From Gibbula magus (lineage: Eukaryota > Mollusca > Gastropoda > Trochida > Trochidae): 64,000 nucleotides of DNA. Below the pieces are notes generated by a model that was not told where the DNA came from, ran no database searches, and saw only the letters and a program-made list of their open reading frames with translations. Positions 1 through 12,200 of this stretch are shown here, piece after piece (the stretch's first letter is position 1; the number at the start of each line of letters is the position of its first letter). Where the stretch lies: positions 63,401,826 to 63,465,825 of the forward strand of contig OW388302.1 in the NCBI GenBank assembly GCA_936450465.1. The letters are read 5' to 3'. The position numbers and the translations under genes were made by a program.

Positions 1-966
1 CACCTACCTTTACATTTTGCACTTACCTTTCATTTATGGAGGCAATATATAATTACATTCAGCTATGTGTCATAATGAAGTTACTCTCTTCAACAATGGC
101 AACACAAATCAACTACAAACAGCAAATATATCCACTTCCCTTTGCACATTTTACTCCATCCCCCTACTTCTAAGCTTCGATATTTTTGTTTCAAGATAAT
201 AAAAAAAGAGCATCATTGATGGGTTTTATTGGTCCTTGCTCTATGTGTAATCATGTCAATTAAAAGAAATAGGTGGAGTTCCAGTAAATGTTGTTTTTGT
301 TTGGTCAAAGAGCACGACCCTTCCTGAGGCTTTCCATTCACAAGTAAGGGATCCTGGAACAGTAAATGTGTCATCGCTGATATCCGTAATTATTTTGAAG
401 GACCTTTCACCCTAGGTCACCACTGACGTCTCTGTTTTGTTTAAATACGAGGATATCAGTAATTGAGATTGGCAATCCTTCAGTAGGGGTAAACAGTGTG
501 TTGGGGGTACCATACTTTAACAACAGGATCGTTTTGTTTCATCGGTCAGATAAACAAACTGTCATTACCATGGTGTAGTTGGATCATTAAACATAGATGG
601 CATTTAGTTATTTTGACACAAACATCCTGCTATTCTGAGGAAAAACATTCTGTAACCTGTACCAGATTTTCCCCCATTTTCTAAAATCTTGGTCACGTGA
701 CCAAGACAACGCATCTGATAGGTTAGTAATAGAAAACGTCGTCTGCACGAAATAATCCCCAGATCCAGATTCCTCCTATTTGGCGACAGTCATCATTGAC
801 AGCAACACCTCATTTGGTAGAGACTGAGAATGGTCGCCTGAACCTGGTTGTTTCGTTAAAACAAAGGCGACTTTCCTGTGTAAACTGGGACGTTCTGATT
901 TGATTTCCTCAAACATTTTGAAAAAACGAACATATATATATATATATATGTCCATTGGATATCTTG
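1..966 (+). repeat. Left copy of a ~1 kb direct repeat (cut by the window edge)
   Basis: Bases 1-966 align without large gaps to 16801-18092 once a 316 bp SINE plus its target duplication is removed from the second copy. I count only a handful of substitutions and one single-base indel by eye, so the copies are very young or homogenised. The alignment ends abruptly in both copies after GGATATCTTG, next to an AT dinucleotide run. The left boundary is unknown because the window starts inside it. The 62 aa ORF at 496-684 recurs in both copies but resembles nothing I know. Confidence 0.9.
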
Positions 967-971
967 TAGAC

Positions 972-1127
972 TTATGTTCAGTCTCTGAAAAAAATATCTA
1001 AATTTTGTATTTTATTAAATTTTTAATAGGAGCCTCAGACAAATGGAGATTATGTTCAGTCTCTGAAAAAAATATCTAAATTTTGTATTTTATTAAATTT
1101 TTAATAGGAGCCTCAGACAAATGGAGA
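972..1127 (+). repeat. Tandem duplication, 2 x 78 bp
   Basis: Two head-to-tail, apparently identical 78 bp units (972-1049 and 1050-1127) start with TTATGTTCAGTCTCTG and end with CAAATGGAGA. They lie just inside the left direct repeat and upstream of the first exon of the transposase-like gene. Confidence 0.9.
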
Positions 1128-1435
1128 TTTCAGAGACTTATAACATCCGCATTGGCTGCCTGTCACACCAATTATTTACAACAAGCAAATATCTGATAAA
1201 TGCTGACCTCTTGGTAGGAGGGCGCAGCAAGGAATATGTCTGTCAGCAACCTCCCCAGGAAGCCTGCTAGCCTTGTCATTGTCTCCTTAACGGAATATTA
1301 CCCACTGGGCAAAATGCAGGAAATACTAGCAGATGGATTATCACTGCAAGTCTATATCTTCCCTAGGGTTTGGCAGTTTTACAGGACCTCACCAACATTG
1401 TCTGGCCCTCAGATCACTTTTCCCTTCGGAATTGA

Positions 1436-4400
1436 ATGGCTTACTCTCAGAACTTGTCTAATACTCCAACAAAATCATCAAAGAATTTGAATTTATCTCC
1501 AAGTACAACTGCTTCCATTTGTGTCGTATGTGGAGAAATTATCATCCAGCAATTATATAGAAGGAAGCTATTCAAAGGTAACGATAAAACCAGTGCCTGT
1601 CTACTTATTGAACATGTTCTAAATATTTCAATATTACAAGGTTTTTCCACTGATATCGTGTGTAAAACTTGTACTGGTATTGCATCAAGAGTACAAGAGA
1701 AAGTGAATGAACTAAAGAAGTCCTATGAGAAAACTCAAAGTGTTTTGTACACTTCTCATGGATCTACAGTGCAAAAGAGACTCAAATCTACTTGTGAAAT
1801 CTCTCCAAGTTCCAGTAGAGAAATACGCAGGAAGGCTTTGTTTCCTGATGCAACAACTCCCACATCCATTCCAAGCACATCCTCTCCATTTCACTCAGAA
1901 GATATTTTGGTGAGTGTTTGATTTTGTAATATAAATATTGCTAGTCAAGAAACTTATCTTGACAAAGCCAACTATATTCAGAAAACAAGGAAAACAATCT
2001 TGAATTGCCAATTTATCAATTGAACAAATAATAGTTTTACAATGTTTCAACAGAATCCAGTACAAGCTTGTTAAGATTTGTCATATGTGATGCCAACAAC
2101 ACAATCTATGTCACTTAAAGTTGATTATCATCATAAAATCTATAATGATGAATGTAGCTGATACACTTTAAACTAACTTAAAAGTAAATAATGAAATGAT
2201 ACATTTTCTCGTGATTTCTATCTGAAGATAATGGACAAATCTAAAATGGTATACCGTAATCGACCTAATAAGCGCCCTGCTCCAATAAGCGCCCCCAAAG
2301 GATTTTGTAATCAATAAATTATAACCGCAAATGTACCACCGGTACTAAAATAATAAATTTAACTTTTCCTGGGGGAAAAAAGATACATTTAGCGACAATA
2401 TGTGTTATTTTCTACTCAATAATGTGTAAGTATGTTTTGAACGCCTGTATCAGTTACAAAAGACAACCTGGACACAGTTCCACTTGAGATTTATTTAATT
2501 TTTGGTCTAATTCATAGGAGTTAAACGCCCACCCAAGTCGATTTTTAAGCGCCTTAGGTGCTTATCACGTCGAATACGGTATAAGTAAACTTGTTTTCAA
2601 TGTGTTAATAGATAAGAGAACATGACAAAATATATAATTATTTAACCGCTGTTTATTGATGTACATGGCCAGAGAAACAATATGGTGTTGACATTAACAG
2701 TATATTTTGATATAACAAATGACATTTTAAGATAATTAAGAATTGACTTCAACATTTATTAAGTTCATGGAGATATAAACTTAAAAACCGCTGTGCAAAC
2801 TGTTTAAATCCGCTACGATTTATACAAAGTTTGCACAGCGGTTTTTAAGTTTGTACCTCCATGAACTTCATAAATTTTGAAGTCAATTCTTATAAATAAA
2901 TATTCACGGATTTGGTGTTTTCAACGATAATTATTGCTCAACAATAGAAATTTGCCACAATAAAAGCTGCACTATTTACGCGAATTAATTCAACGTTATG
3001 GGGGCGTGGCTAAATGCATTGTGACGTCACGAAATTAAGTTTATACAGGTATGAACTGAATTCGTTCAGCCAATCAGATACACGCAAAGCAAATGCAATT
3101 TATTTATTAACAAATAAACCAATGGTGCTCACATAAGAAAAGCAAGAAGCTAATTGGATTTATTCAAAATATCTTGTGTCACTGCTCACTTTCCACATAG
3201 AGCATCTTCTGAAATATGATAATCTCCCTTAACTTTGCCAGTTTCTTGCTGAATAACCTCCCGAAATACCATATCCCTTTTTCCCAATCATTTCCCAGGT
3301 ACTAATTCCCCAACTATATTTCCGAAAAACAAATTACATGTGGTATGATGTTAATATAAACGATTGTGTTGTTTTAAATGCACCAATAGTTATCAGTTGC
3401 TGTATAATTAGAGGAACATTAAAATGAATACAATTAGAATACAATGAGTATTTGTTAGCTGAAAACACAACCTTCAAACGCCATGTCAAAAGTTTGGGTT
3501 ATGGCTATATTCCCCCAGGGTATTCAAAACATATTTACTTTTGGTTATAAATTCATGCCTCATCTAATAACATTTAAATAAAGGCATTACTGCCTAAAAC
3601 AGATTTATTGTTATCTACTTCAAAAAATGCATATTGTGGTGCAATATGATACAATTTAATTCTGATATCATACAATGTTTTTAGAAGCTGGTGACTTTTG
3701 AATTCCACACCTTTCCAAAATAGATACTTCATTGTTTCCAGGTAACTATCAAGAACAAGAAAGGCGAAGAGGTTTCAACCATCACCAAGGCCCTATCACC
3801 CCTTGCTTCTCCCATAACGTCACCAAATGTGAGGAATATATCATCTGTTCTCTTGGGGACTGACAAACTCAAACCACTAATCATCAATGATGTTTTCAAC
3901 CAACTTCAAGATGAAATAACAAGTATCTGCTCAAAGACAACCCCTTCTGTTTTAAGAAGTAGGGATATAGAAAATCTGTCTAACATTTCTTGGAGTGGCA
4001 TATCAGAGGAATGGAAAGTGAGAGCACCAACATTTTGGAGGTTCTTAAGCATTTTCTTATCAAATCCTACTCTTAGCAGAAACAAATTGAAGACTGAGAG
4101 TTCAATGTTACCTTGTGTTGTATCTGCAGGATCAAAACTGCTATCCCTCTACAACCGAGAGTTAAATGCTGTCCAGCATTTGAACAGTGTGGTCCTTTTG
4201 AAAGGTGGAGCAAAACAGTCATTATTCAACAGACTACATGTTACAAAGGACTGCTTAAGTTACATGCAAACTATTCGCATAGTGGAACAATTTGCCAAAA
4301 AGTGGGGAACAGTTCTCAACAACTGGAAAGAGAGTTGTGAAGCAGACTTGAAACGAGAAGCTGTTCTCGTGGAGAATGTAAAAGCTACTGAGGAACGAAT

Positions 4401-6240
4401 AGCAGAGAATGGAACATCTCCAGACCTTGTGTTGTTATTGGATCAAGAGAGGAATACATTGGCTGACCATCAATCAGAAATGCACCCTGGATACTACTTT
4501 GTTGGTGACAATGTTGACTTTTACACAAAGGTTAGACACATGACCTCCTCAAACCAAAACAAAAGTCAACACATGTACCAGATGTGTGCTTACAAAAACC
4601 GAGTCAGTGGAAATGATCTCGATGATTCTCAGCCTCAAGCTGATCCAGAAACTGTTCCATTTGATACCTTTCTACCTGATGCAGGTGAACAGGAACATAT
4701 CATCAATGAAATGGCATTCCTCGTTGCCCAGATATGGATTGAATACATCCCAGCTTTTGCAACTTTTGGACATGTGATGGACAAAAACATTCCACACAAG
4801 TACATGACAGAAATGAAAACTAAAACAGAAAGGGTCAACATTGGCGTTTTAGAAAAAAATGAACAATTCAATGACCAAATGGCTGACATTTGCAAATTTC
4901 TCCACAAATTTGTACCAAGCCATGACAAGACAATCAAGTCAAACATCAAACCTGCAAAAGTCATGAGTGGTGGTGATTACCTCACATTTGAGCGACACAA
5001 AACTGCTCAAGATGGTTTGCAGAATGGAACTTCACCTTCTATGAGGCTAGAGGGTCTTATCCCAAAGATGGAGGAATTCCACAATCAGGCTGAGCTGTTG
5101 AAGGTTATATGGAGTCAGTTATACAACACATCATCAGCCTGTTCTGTAGGAACACTACATGCAGCAAGGAATACAATTAATGCAAGAAATGTGAAGTCAG
5201 ATCCTCATGATGACTTCTATGCATGTGGGGGTTTCATAGACAAGGTGACCTATGCATATGTGACAGCTGGCTGTCTTCACCATTTCAACATGAAAGGACT
5301 GTCCTCTGATCCAACACCTCAGTATGATGGTCCAATTGGTGAGTCAGAGAAAATGAAGACCTACATCATGGATCATGCTATTGCATTTGTGAAGGAGCAT
5401 TGCTTCCCGGAGATACCAAGCTTTCCAGCCTATGGGCCTTCCTCGCAACAACTGAAATGCAGATATTGCAACAAAGAGTACCAACGACCAAAAGCTCTTC
5501 GTAAACATGAATCTTCAAAACATGATCATCCTGATCCATGTTACAATCCTGGACCTCACATGGATCCACCCTCAACAAAGGCAAAGTCTTCAGTGTATGA
5601 CTATACACGACAATGTTTGGCCCTTGGTCTCCTAAGACTCAACCACAATGACGCCATTCATTTGGGGGATGGTGACCGGTTAGCTCGCTTATGCAAACTG
5701 TTCATGCTGTACTACAAAGCCTGTAACTGTCCCAAATATGCCTTTGCCCTTTTGGAAACACAGGCTCAGCTGAACGTGCTTTTGACAGAGCGACAATCTG
5801 AAAGACTGAAGTGGAATAGAACTAGGAATCACTTGGGAAACCAGAGAGGTAATCACCCGAATGACTTGGATTTGGAACATTGCAACCGTGTTTTCAAAGA
5901 TGAGGTTCATACCTACAGAGGGAAATACTCAGACAGAACAATTCTGCGAGTTAGTAGAAGCACTCAAACCACGGAGGTCATATGCAAACAATATGACAAG
6001 GAAGGAGCAGTCAGACAAAGCAGTGGAAAACACACTACCATGGATTACTCTCAGGACATCCTCAGTTTGGCAATGCAATTTCATGTTGAAGGTGACGTGT
6101 TTGTCAATGATCCTGAAAAAGAACATGAACAGTTCACCTCCCTGAAGGAACCTCTAAGGAGTTTAGACATGCCAAAGATTAGAGAATGGATATCAGAAAG
6201 CTTGCAAACATTCGCTAGCCATTCATTTTACACAACCTAG
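1436..6240 (+). CDS. Zinc-finger DUF6589-type transposase-like protein, two exons, Academ-like
   Basis: I join exon 1436-1909 (donor GTGAGT at 1910) to exon 3742-6240 (acceptor TTTCCAG ending at 3741). The junction is in phase 0 and gives about 990 residues without a stop. Exon 1 holds two CxxC pairs about 46 residues apart (ICVVCG near 1520 and VCKTC near 1665), like a ZAD-type zinc domain. Exon 2 has the features I associate with DUF6589: GDN-x-D near 4507, GGD-x-LT-x-ER near 4965, EGLIP/EFH near 5050-5085, then a single C2H2 finger (CRYC...H....H, 5459-5520). Its likely role is nuclear DNA transposition, because it is paired with a RecQ-like helicase. It converges on that helicase gene, and the two stop codons share CTAG at 6237-6240. 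A decayed homologue lies at 59941-60612. The start is the first in-frame ATG; an upstream exon is possible. The family name is from memory; the superfamily (Academ/AcademH) is inference. Confidence 0.75.
2252..2581 (+). mobile_element. MITE with TA target duplication in intron 1
   Basis: The ends are inverted: TACCGTAATCGACCTAATAA at 2252 and, read in reverse, TACCGTATTCGACGTGATAAG at 2581. Each is flanked by TA (2250-2251 and 2582-2583). The element is 330 bp and has no ORF. A TA duplication fits Tc1/mariner-type mobilisation. Confidence 0.8.
2738..2891. repeat. Long near-perfect inverted repeat (fold-back hairpin) in intron 1
   Basis: The left arm starts AAGAATTGACTTCAA and includes AAACCGCTGTGCAAAC. 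The right arm mirrors it and ends at 2891, with arms of roughly 60-65 bp around a loop of about 25 bp. The pairing has only small bulges. In RNA it would form a long hairpin. The rest of the intron (2892-3741) shows no other structure to me. Confidence 0.8.
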
Positions 6241-9200
6241 TCACTCTCAGAAGTGTATCGAAGGACTATAGGTGTTCGCTGTGTGAACTCATCAATGTCA
6301 CTGTCAGATGTCGTTGTGCTTGCAGACGAGTCTTCAGTGGCAGTGATCCAGTCATAAACCAATGAGGTATTTCCCGGACACAGATTTTCACAATCACAGT
6401 GATGTGCACTTTCACAATGACAAAGACATTGGCATGTCTTCGCACACATGTCACAACACAAATGAGCAGGCAACAGTGAAGTTGGCGAGGCCACAAAGTG
6501 CTTAAGTAGCTGTTTTCTTCTGCACTCGCTCTGTTTGCAATAGCTTTTCATGCAAGGGCCTATTCCTCTTCTGCCCGACAGACAACGTTTGTACTTCATC
6601 AGGATAGCATGTGCCTGTTCATTATTGCGACCAGCTCGACCAGTCTCTTGCATGTAGTCTTCTACATCATTTGCTGGTCCATAATGAATGATGTGGTCTA
6701 CGCCTTGGACATCAAGACCCATGCTAAATGAGGTCGAAGCCAGGAGGACTCGTTTGACGTTCGTTGGGTCCATGTATGCAGCGCGAAAGCTCTCTTTAAC
6801 ACTGTCATCTGTAGACTTGTGGAACATGTCGAATAGTCTTTTAGTGTCATCAATTTGTCCATCAGAATCACTGTCTGCATAAGCTTCGTCTTTCAGTTTG
6901 TAAGCCAGATGTGAATAGAGTCTACGGATCTGTGATGTTTGCCGGAAGAAAATGATCATTCTTGGCATGTGTCTTCCTTTCTCCCGGAGACTATCACAGA
7001 GCCAGGAGAAATCTCTAACAACCTTGCCTGGTGTTTCACATGACCAATATTTAATGTTTTCCTTGTTTGGACTGACAAGTACCTTTTTGCACTTTGTCAT
7101 GCAGAGACTTTTAATGATTTGATCTTGTGTTGCCTGACTTGCAGTTGCTGTCATAGCAATCATGGGAACCCTTGACAATGACCGTAGTTCTCCAAGTTGT
7201 CCATATGAGGGCCGAAAAGCATCTTTCCCATCCGCAGCAGATCCACTGTGAAAAAAATAGTCACTCTTTATTTGGTGTTTTTTTAGACTTGCAGTAATGT
7301 ATCTTATGTTCTGCTATTACAAATCAGGTTAAGCAGTTTGCTTATTGAATATTTGCTTGATGCGAAGGGCGGAAGAAACAAGAATAACAACTTTCAAATT
7401 TTGTCCTCTAAGATGTACATGTATATTCATATTTTAAGAAATAATTCAATTTACCTTATTATATAACCATTTCAGGAAGTTTATTGTTTCTCCTTTGTTA
7501 ACTACTGCAGTATGAATAGTTCACCAGAAGAATGATTTTCTTTTTATAATTAATTCTGCAAGCAGAATGTTTTATCTTCATATTTATATTTTAATTTACA
7601 TTTAATTTTTTTAAATATTAAATAAACTCATTTGCACTAGCAATGTTCCTTTTTAAAACGGGAGGTTTCAACCCACTGGTAATCAATTAGTTGAGAATGA
7701 GTTACAAAATATCTTTAAAAGCTAACTTTACTATAGCTGAACATTTTACGACAAAAATTCTGACCAAAACATCTTTAAATATCATACTCTGATGTATTAC
7801 TTGTCTATAAGACTTGTGCCATTCAAAGAGATGCATAATCCACTTTCACTGTCAACAGTATATAGTTTTTAATGTTTAAAAAAAGGAGATGTTTTTTTTG
7901 CACATCAGTATAGTAGAAAATATATTATGATAAATGATTTGTTATGATATTTCACATTGATCTGATATATATATACCGTTGTAAGATTAGTATTCATCTA
8001 TTAATATTACTCTCCAAATTCCCCACATCTCTCTTAAGAGAAGCCTACATATTCATATTCATAAGCAATTCCCTCTGTGTTGTAGAATTATAAAATTAAA
8101 CGAGACTTACCTGTAAGGTGAAGTTTGATATTAATTCCGCCGACCTATGGAGTACTGAGGGATCACATGAGATGTGCGCATGCGCAATTGCTTCAGTTTT
8201 TAAAGAAAATATGATTTTTCCCCCACCTACTAGGGATGGGTTGGGTGGGCATGTGATCCCTCAGTACTCCATAGGTCGGTGGAATTAATATCAAACTTCA
8301 CCTTACAGGTAAGTCTCGTTTAATTTTATAATTCCACCTCCCTATTCCGTACTATCAGAATCCCATGAGATATTTAGAGAAAATCATATTTCAATCAAAC
8401 ACCAAAACCAAATCAAGTTTCAGTCAACTTTTGTTTACTAAACATTTTCTAATTACATTGATCACTACATATCAACTAATAATAACAACTACTAAAGTTC
8501 TCTGTCAGAGCTATTAATTCTTCCAGTATATGACATATTATGCATATTATTGATATAAAATTCATCATTAATGTCATTTCAACACATGTTCAGCAGAGCC
8601 CTGCCAAACTGTCCTTCATCAGACACAGGTTTGTCATAAAACTGTCTAAAGACACACTCCCAACTCCAGCCAGCAGTCCTAAGTATTGTGGCAAGTGGCA
8701 CATTCCCTGAAGATCTTGCTGCACTAGTTGAAGCGGAGCGCACACTATGCGGTTTGAACACGGACATATTGATACCAGCATCGGAGAGAACAGTTCTTAT
8801 CCAACGTCCAATGGTGTCTTTGCTAACTCTTTTGTGAGGTTTCTGTACAGCAATAAATAATGCAGTTTCATCTCCTCTCAACTCTGATGTCCTACCTAGA
8901 TAATCTCTAAGCAACCTAACTACACATAGTCTATCATCTGCATATCCTGGGATGGTAATTTCTCCTTGCTGATACCCTGGTCTTGTTTGTTTCAACAAAT
9001 CCCCAAATCTAATTTTTACCATATTGTCAACAATATCTACATTCCTACAGTCTATCATATGCAAAGATTGGACACGCTGGCCTGATAAAAGTAATAACAA
9101 CATAGCAAGTTTAGTTGTGACAGTTTTCAGGCCATCTTCATTCACCTTTCTTAGATACTGCAGTACTACTGACACACTCCAGGTGACATTATACCTTGGA

Positions 9201-12200
9201 AAAGAGGGCCTTAAATTAAAAATCCCTTTCATAAATCTTAAAACATAATGATGTTGTCCAAACGGTACATTATCTATCTTAATAACAGCTGATAAAGCTG
9301 ATCTAGCAGAGTTTATAGCTGAATAACTCAAACCTTGTTTATATAACTGTTCAAGGAAACTTAAACCCTCATTAAGAGATGGTGAAACGGAATCAATGTC
9401 TTTTTCACCACAAAACAACAACCATTTCCTGAGATATGTCCTATATTGTTTCTTGGTGGCACCTTTCCATGACTGCAAAATGATGTCTGCAGTTTCTCCC
9501 TGAACGCCTTTACTTTGCAGAACTTCCCGGATAAGCGGAATGCCGCTAGCTTCAGTTTGCCTTGTAGGAACAAGGGGTGTACTTTCCGAGGATGATGGGC
9601 GAGTGTTAACAACTGTTGTGACTTTGGCAGCAATCGCGGACAATCGATCGACAATTCCAACAGCGAACTGAACCAACTCTGAGTTGGCCACAGAGGAGCT
9701 ATCAAGAGGATGTCCGCTTCCTCCTGCCTGATTTTCTGTACAACTCTTCCTAGAACACTGAAAGGGCAGAAAACATAGTCAAATGAATTCTTCCATAACA
9801 TGGAAAATGCATCAATTCCTATCGCCCCCGGGTCTGGAGCCCATGACACATACCTATACAACTGGTGATTTAACCGAGAGGCAAATAAATCTCTATCTGG
9901 CAATCCAAATGTCTTCACTAAAGATTGAAACACACTCATATCTAACTTCCACTCAGTGTCATCACTCTTATTTCTAGAACACCAGTCAGCCTCCGAGTTC
10001 TCTATGCCAGGGACATGGGCTGCACTTATCCATATACCTCTGTCAATACACCATAACCACATCTGCCTTGTAATATAATTACAAGCTTGTTTACTGCCTC
10101 CCATATTGTTCGCATATGCCACAGCAGTAGTGTTATCTAACATTAGTCTGATGTGCACACCATAGCAGTCTTTACAAAGAGATTGGAGAGTCAACCACGC
10201 AGCCAGAATTTCCAAATAATTTATGTGTTTGCCACACTCTTCTTCAGACCATAAACCACTGGTCCTGTCTCTATCTCGCACTCCCCCCCAGCCTTTGTTA
10301 GACGCATCCGAGTAGATAACAATATCAGGTCCTGGTATGTTAATAGGCTGAGGATATTGTCCTGCGTGCCCTATCCACCAATGCAAGTCACTGACACATG
10401 CCTCGTTTAACTTCACTAACGCGTCATAATTTCCCTTTTCTTGTGCCAGACATGAGTTTTTATAATTTTCAATTCTTTTGTAGTAGATCGGTGCAAACCT
10501 CATTCCATACCCACAAGCATTCAATTGCCCAACCACTGCTGCAATATCCCTAATAGAAACTCTTTCTTTTATTGTCAAATTCTGACAACTCTGCACAATT
10601 TTGTCTCGCTTTTCTGATGTCAAATCTACAGTCATATTTTCACTGTCAATTACAAACCCTAGATATGTGATCCTCTTTGAGGGCATAAGCACAGATTTTT
10701 TAGGGTGAACAGTAAACCCTAAACTATCAAGCAATTGAACAGTTCTTCGCACATTATCCTCACAATGCTCCTTATCTTCACCCACTAAAATCGAGTCATC
10801 TATATATGCACTGTTTGCAAAGCCTTCCTTCCTGAGTGTTGAAAAAACAGGCTTTAAAATCTTGGTAAATGTGCGAGGAGCAGAAGACAAACCATTTGGC
10901 ATACATGTGAATTGATATAATTGCCCATTCCAAAGGAATCTCAAATATTTCTGATCACATTTCCTTACTGGAATAGAAAAATAGGCATCTTTGAGATCCA
11001 CCGAAGCGAAATAACAATCCTTTTTTACAAGATAAAGAGCACTCCTGAATGTATCCATTTTAAAATGATGAGTGTCCACCATTCCATTGAGTGATCTTAG
11101 ATTAAGAATTATTCTCAAAGAATTATCTTTTTTAATCCTTGTAAAAATATTGGAAATATACTCCCCTGTCTCGTGGGCACATGGTTCAATAACTTCCTTT
11201 ACAACCATTTTTTGTAACTCAACATTAACCAGGTCCCATTCGGTATCATGAAACAAAATAGGTTTTGGCACAAATGTTTGCACTGGAATATCCAAAAAAT
11301 CAATGTGCATGCCTACCACACTAGACAGAAGCCGGGGTTTAGAAGTAATTTCAAACCAATTTTGTAAATATTGTCTTGTCTTCCCAGCGGTAAAGTTAAT
11401 AGGAGAATTGTAGACATGATCTAGCAAGTCGCTCACCTGCTCATCATCATTGTCAGAGGCAGCCCCTAATATCGGAGAGTCCTCTCTCGCTGTCCGCCTA
11501 AAAAATCTCCACTCTGCGAGGTGTGTTGTCCTCGTCCGCGGCCCCTCGAGCTTTTCACCTTCCCTGGAAAACCTTTCCCCGATCTGGAGGGTAGTGGAGA
11601 CGGCTTCCCATAGTTGACAACAGGCGGTTTTCCATAATGGATGGGATCATACCTATGCTGCCCCTTGTTAAAACGTGGCCGATGTGGGGAAGGTTGTGAA
11701 AGCTTAGTACTCAGCTGAGTAGACTCTGAAATGTCACGCACCCGTGCGCTCAGATCGTCCCCAAACAAGAACTGACCTGAACTATCCGCAGGTATTGAGG
11801 TGCACAATTGTTGGTAATCGCCTGTCAAATCTGGCTTTATGGACTCAAGCCTTTGATTATTTATGTCCATATGAACCCCCATCATCAGTCTAACTGCATC
11901 AGAAGCCTTAGCCCTGGCACTGTTAAAATCAAACTGCTGTGTACCCAAAGAGGCTGACATAAGCGCATCTGTCAACTGTAGCATTGGTGTTAATGCCTTG
12001 ACAACCATACCTTGAGTACGTTTGCTGCGGATGTCCCTTGTTTTAGTGTAGGGCTTCATCTTTGACCAAATGCAGTCATTCACCCGAGGTACCACAAGCT
12101 TCGGGCAGTTCCGTGGTCTTTTATAACGCCCTAAAGCTTCTTTTAGCTTCTTGACATTTGGGTTTTTAATTAACCCGTCATCCACCATTTTAGCCAAGTT

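Noticed and set aside
496..684. 62-residue ORF repeated at 17622-17810
   Set aside because: Both lie in the direct repeat; identity follows from the DNA repeat, and there is no domain or start context to support coding.
1..966. Direct repeats as LTRs of a retrotransposon containing the whole unit
   Set aside because: The contents are a DNA-transposon gene pair plus a DIRS element; no primer-binding site or polypurine tract was evident, so LTR status is not claimed.
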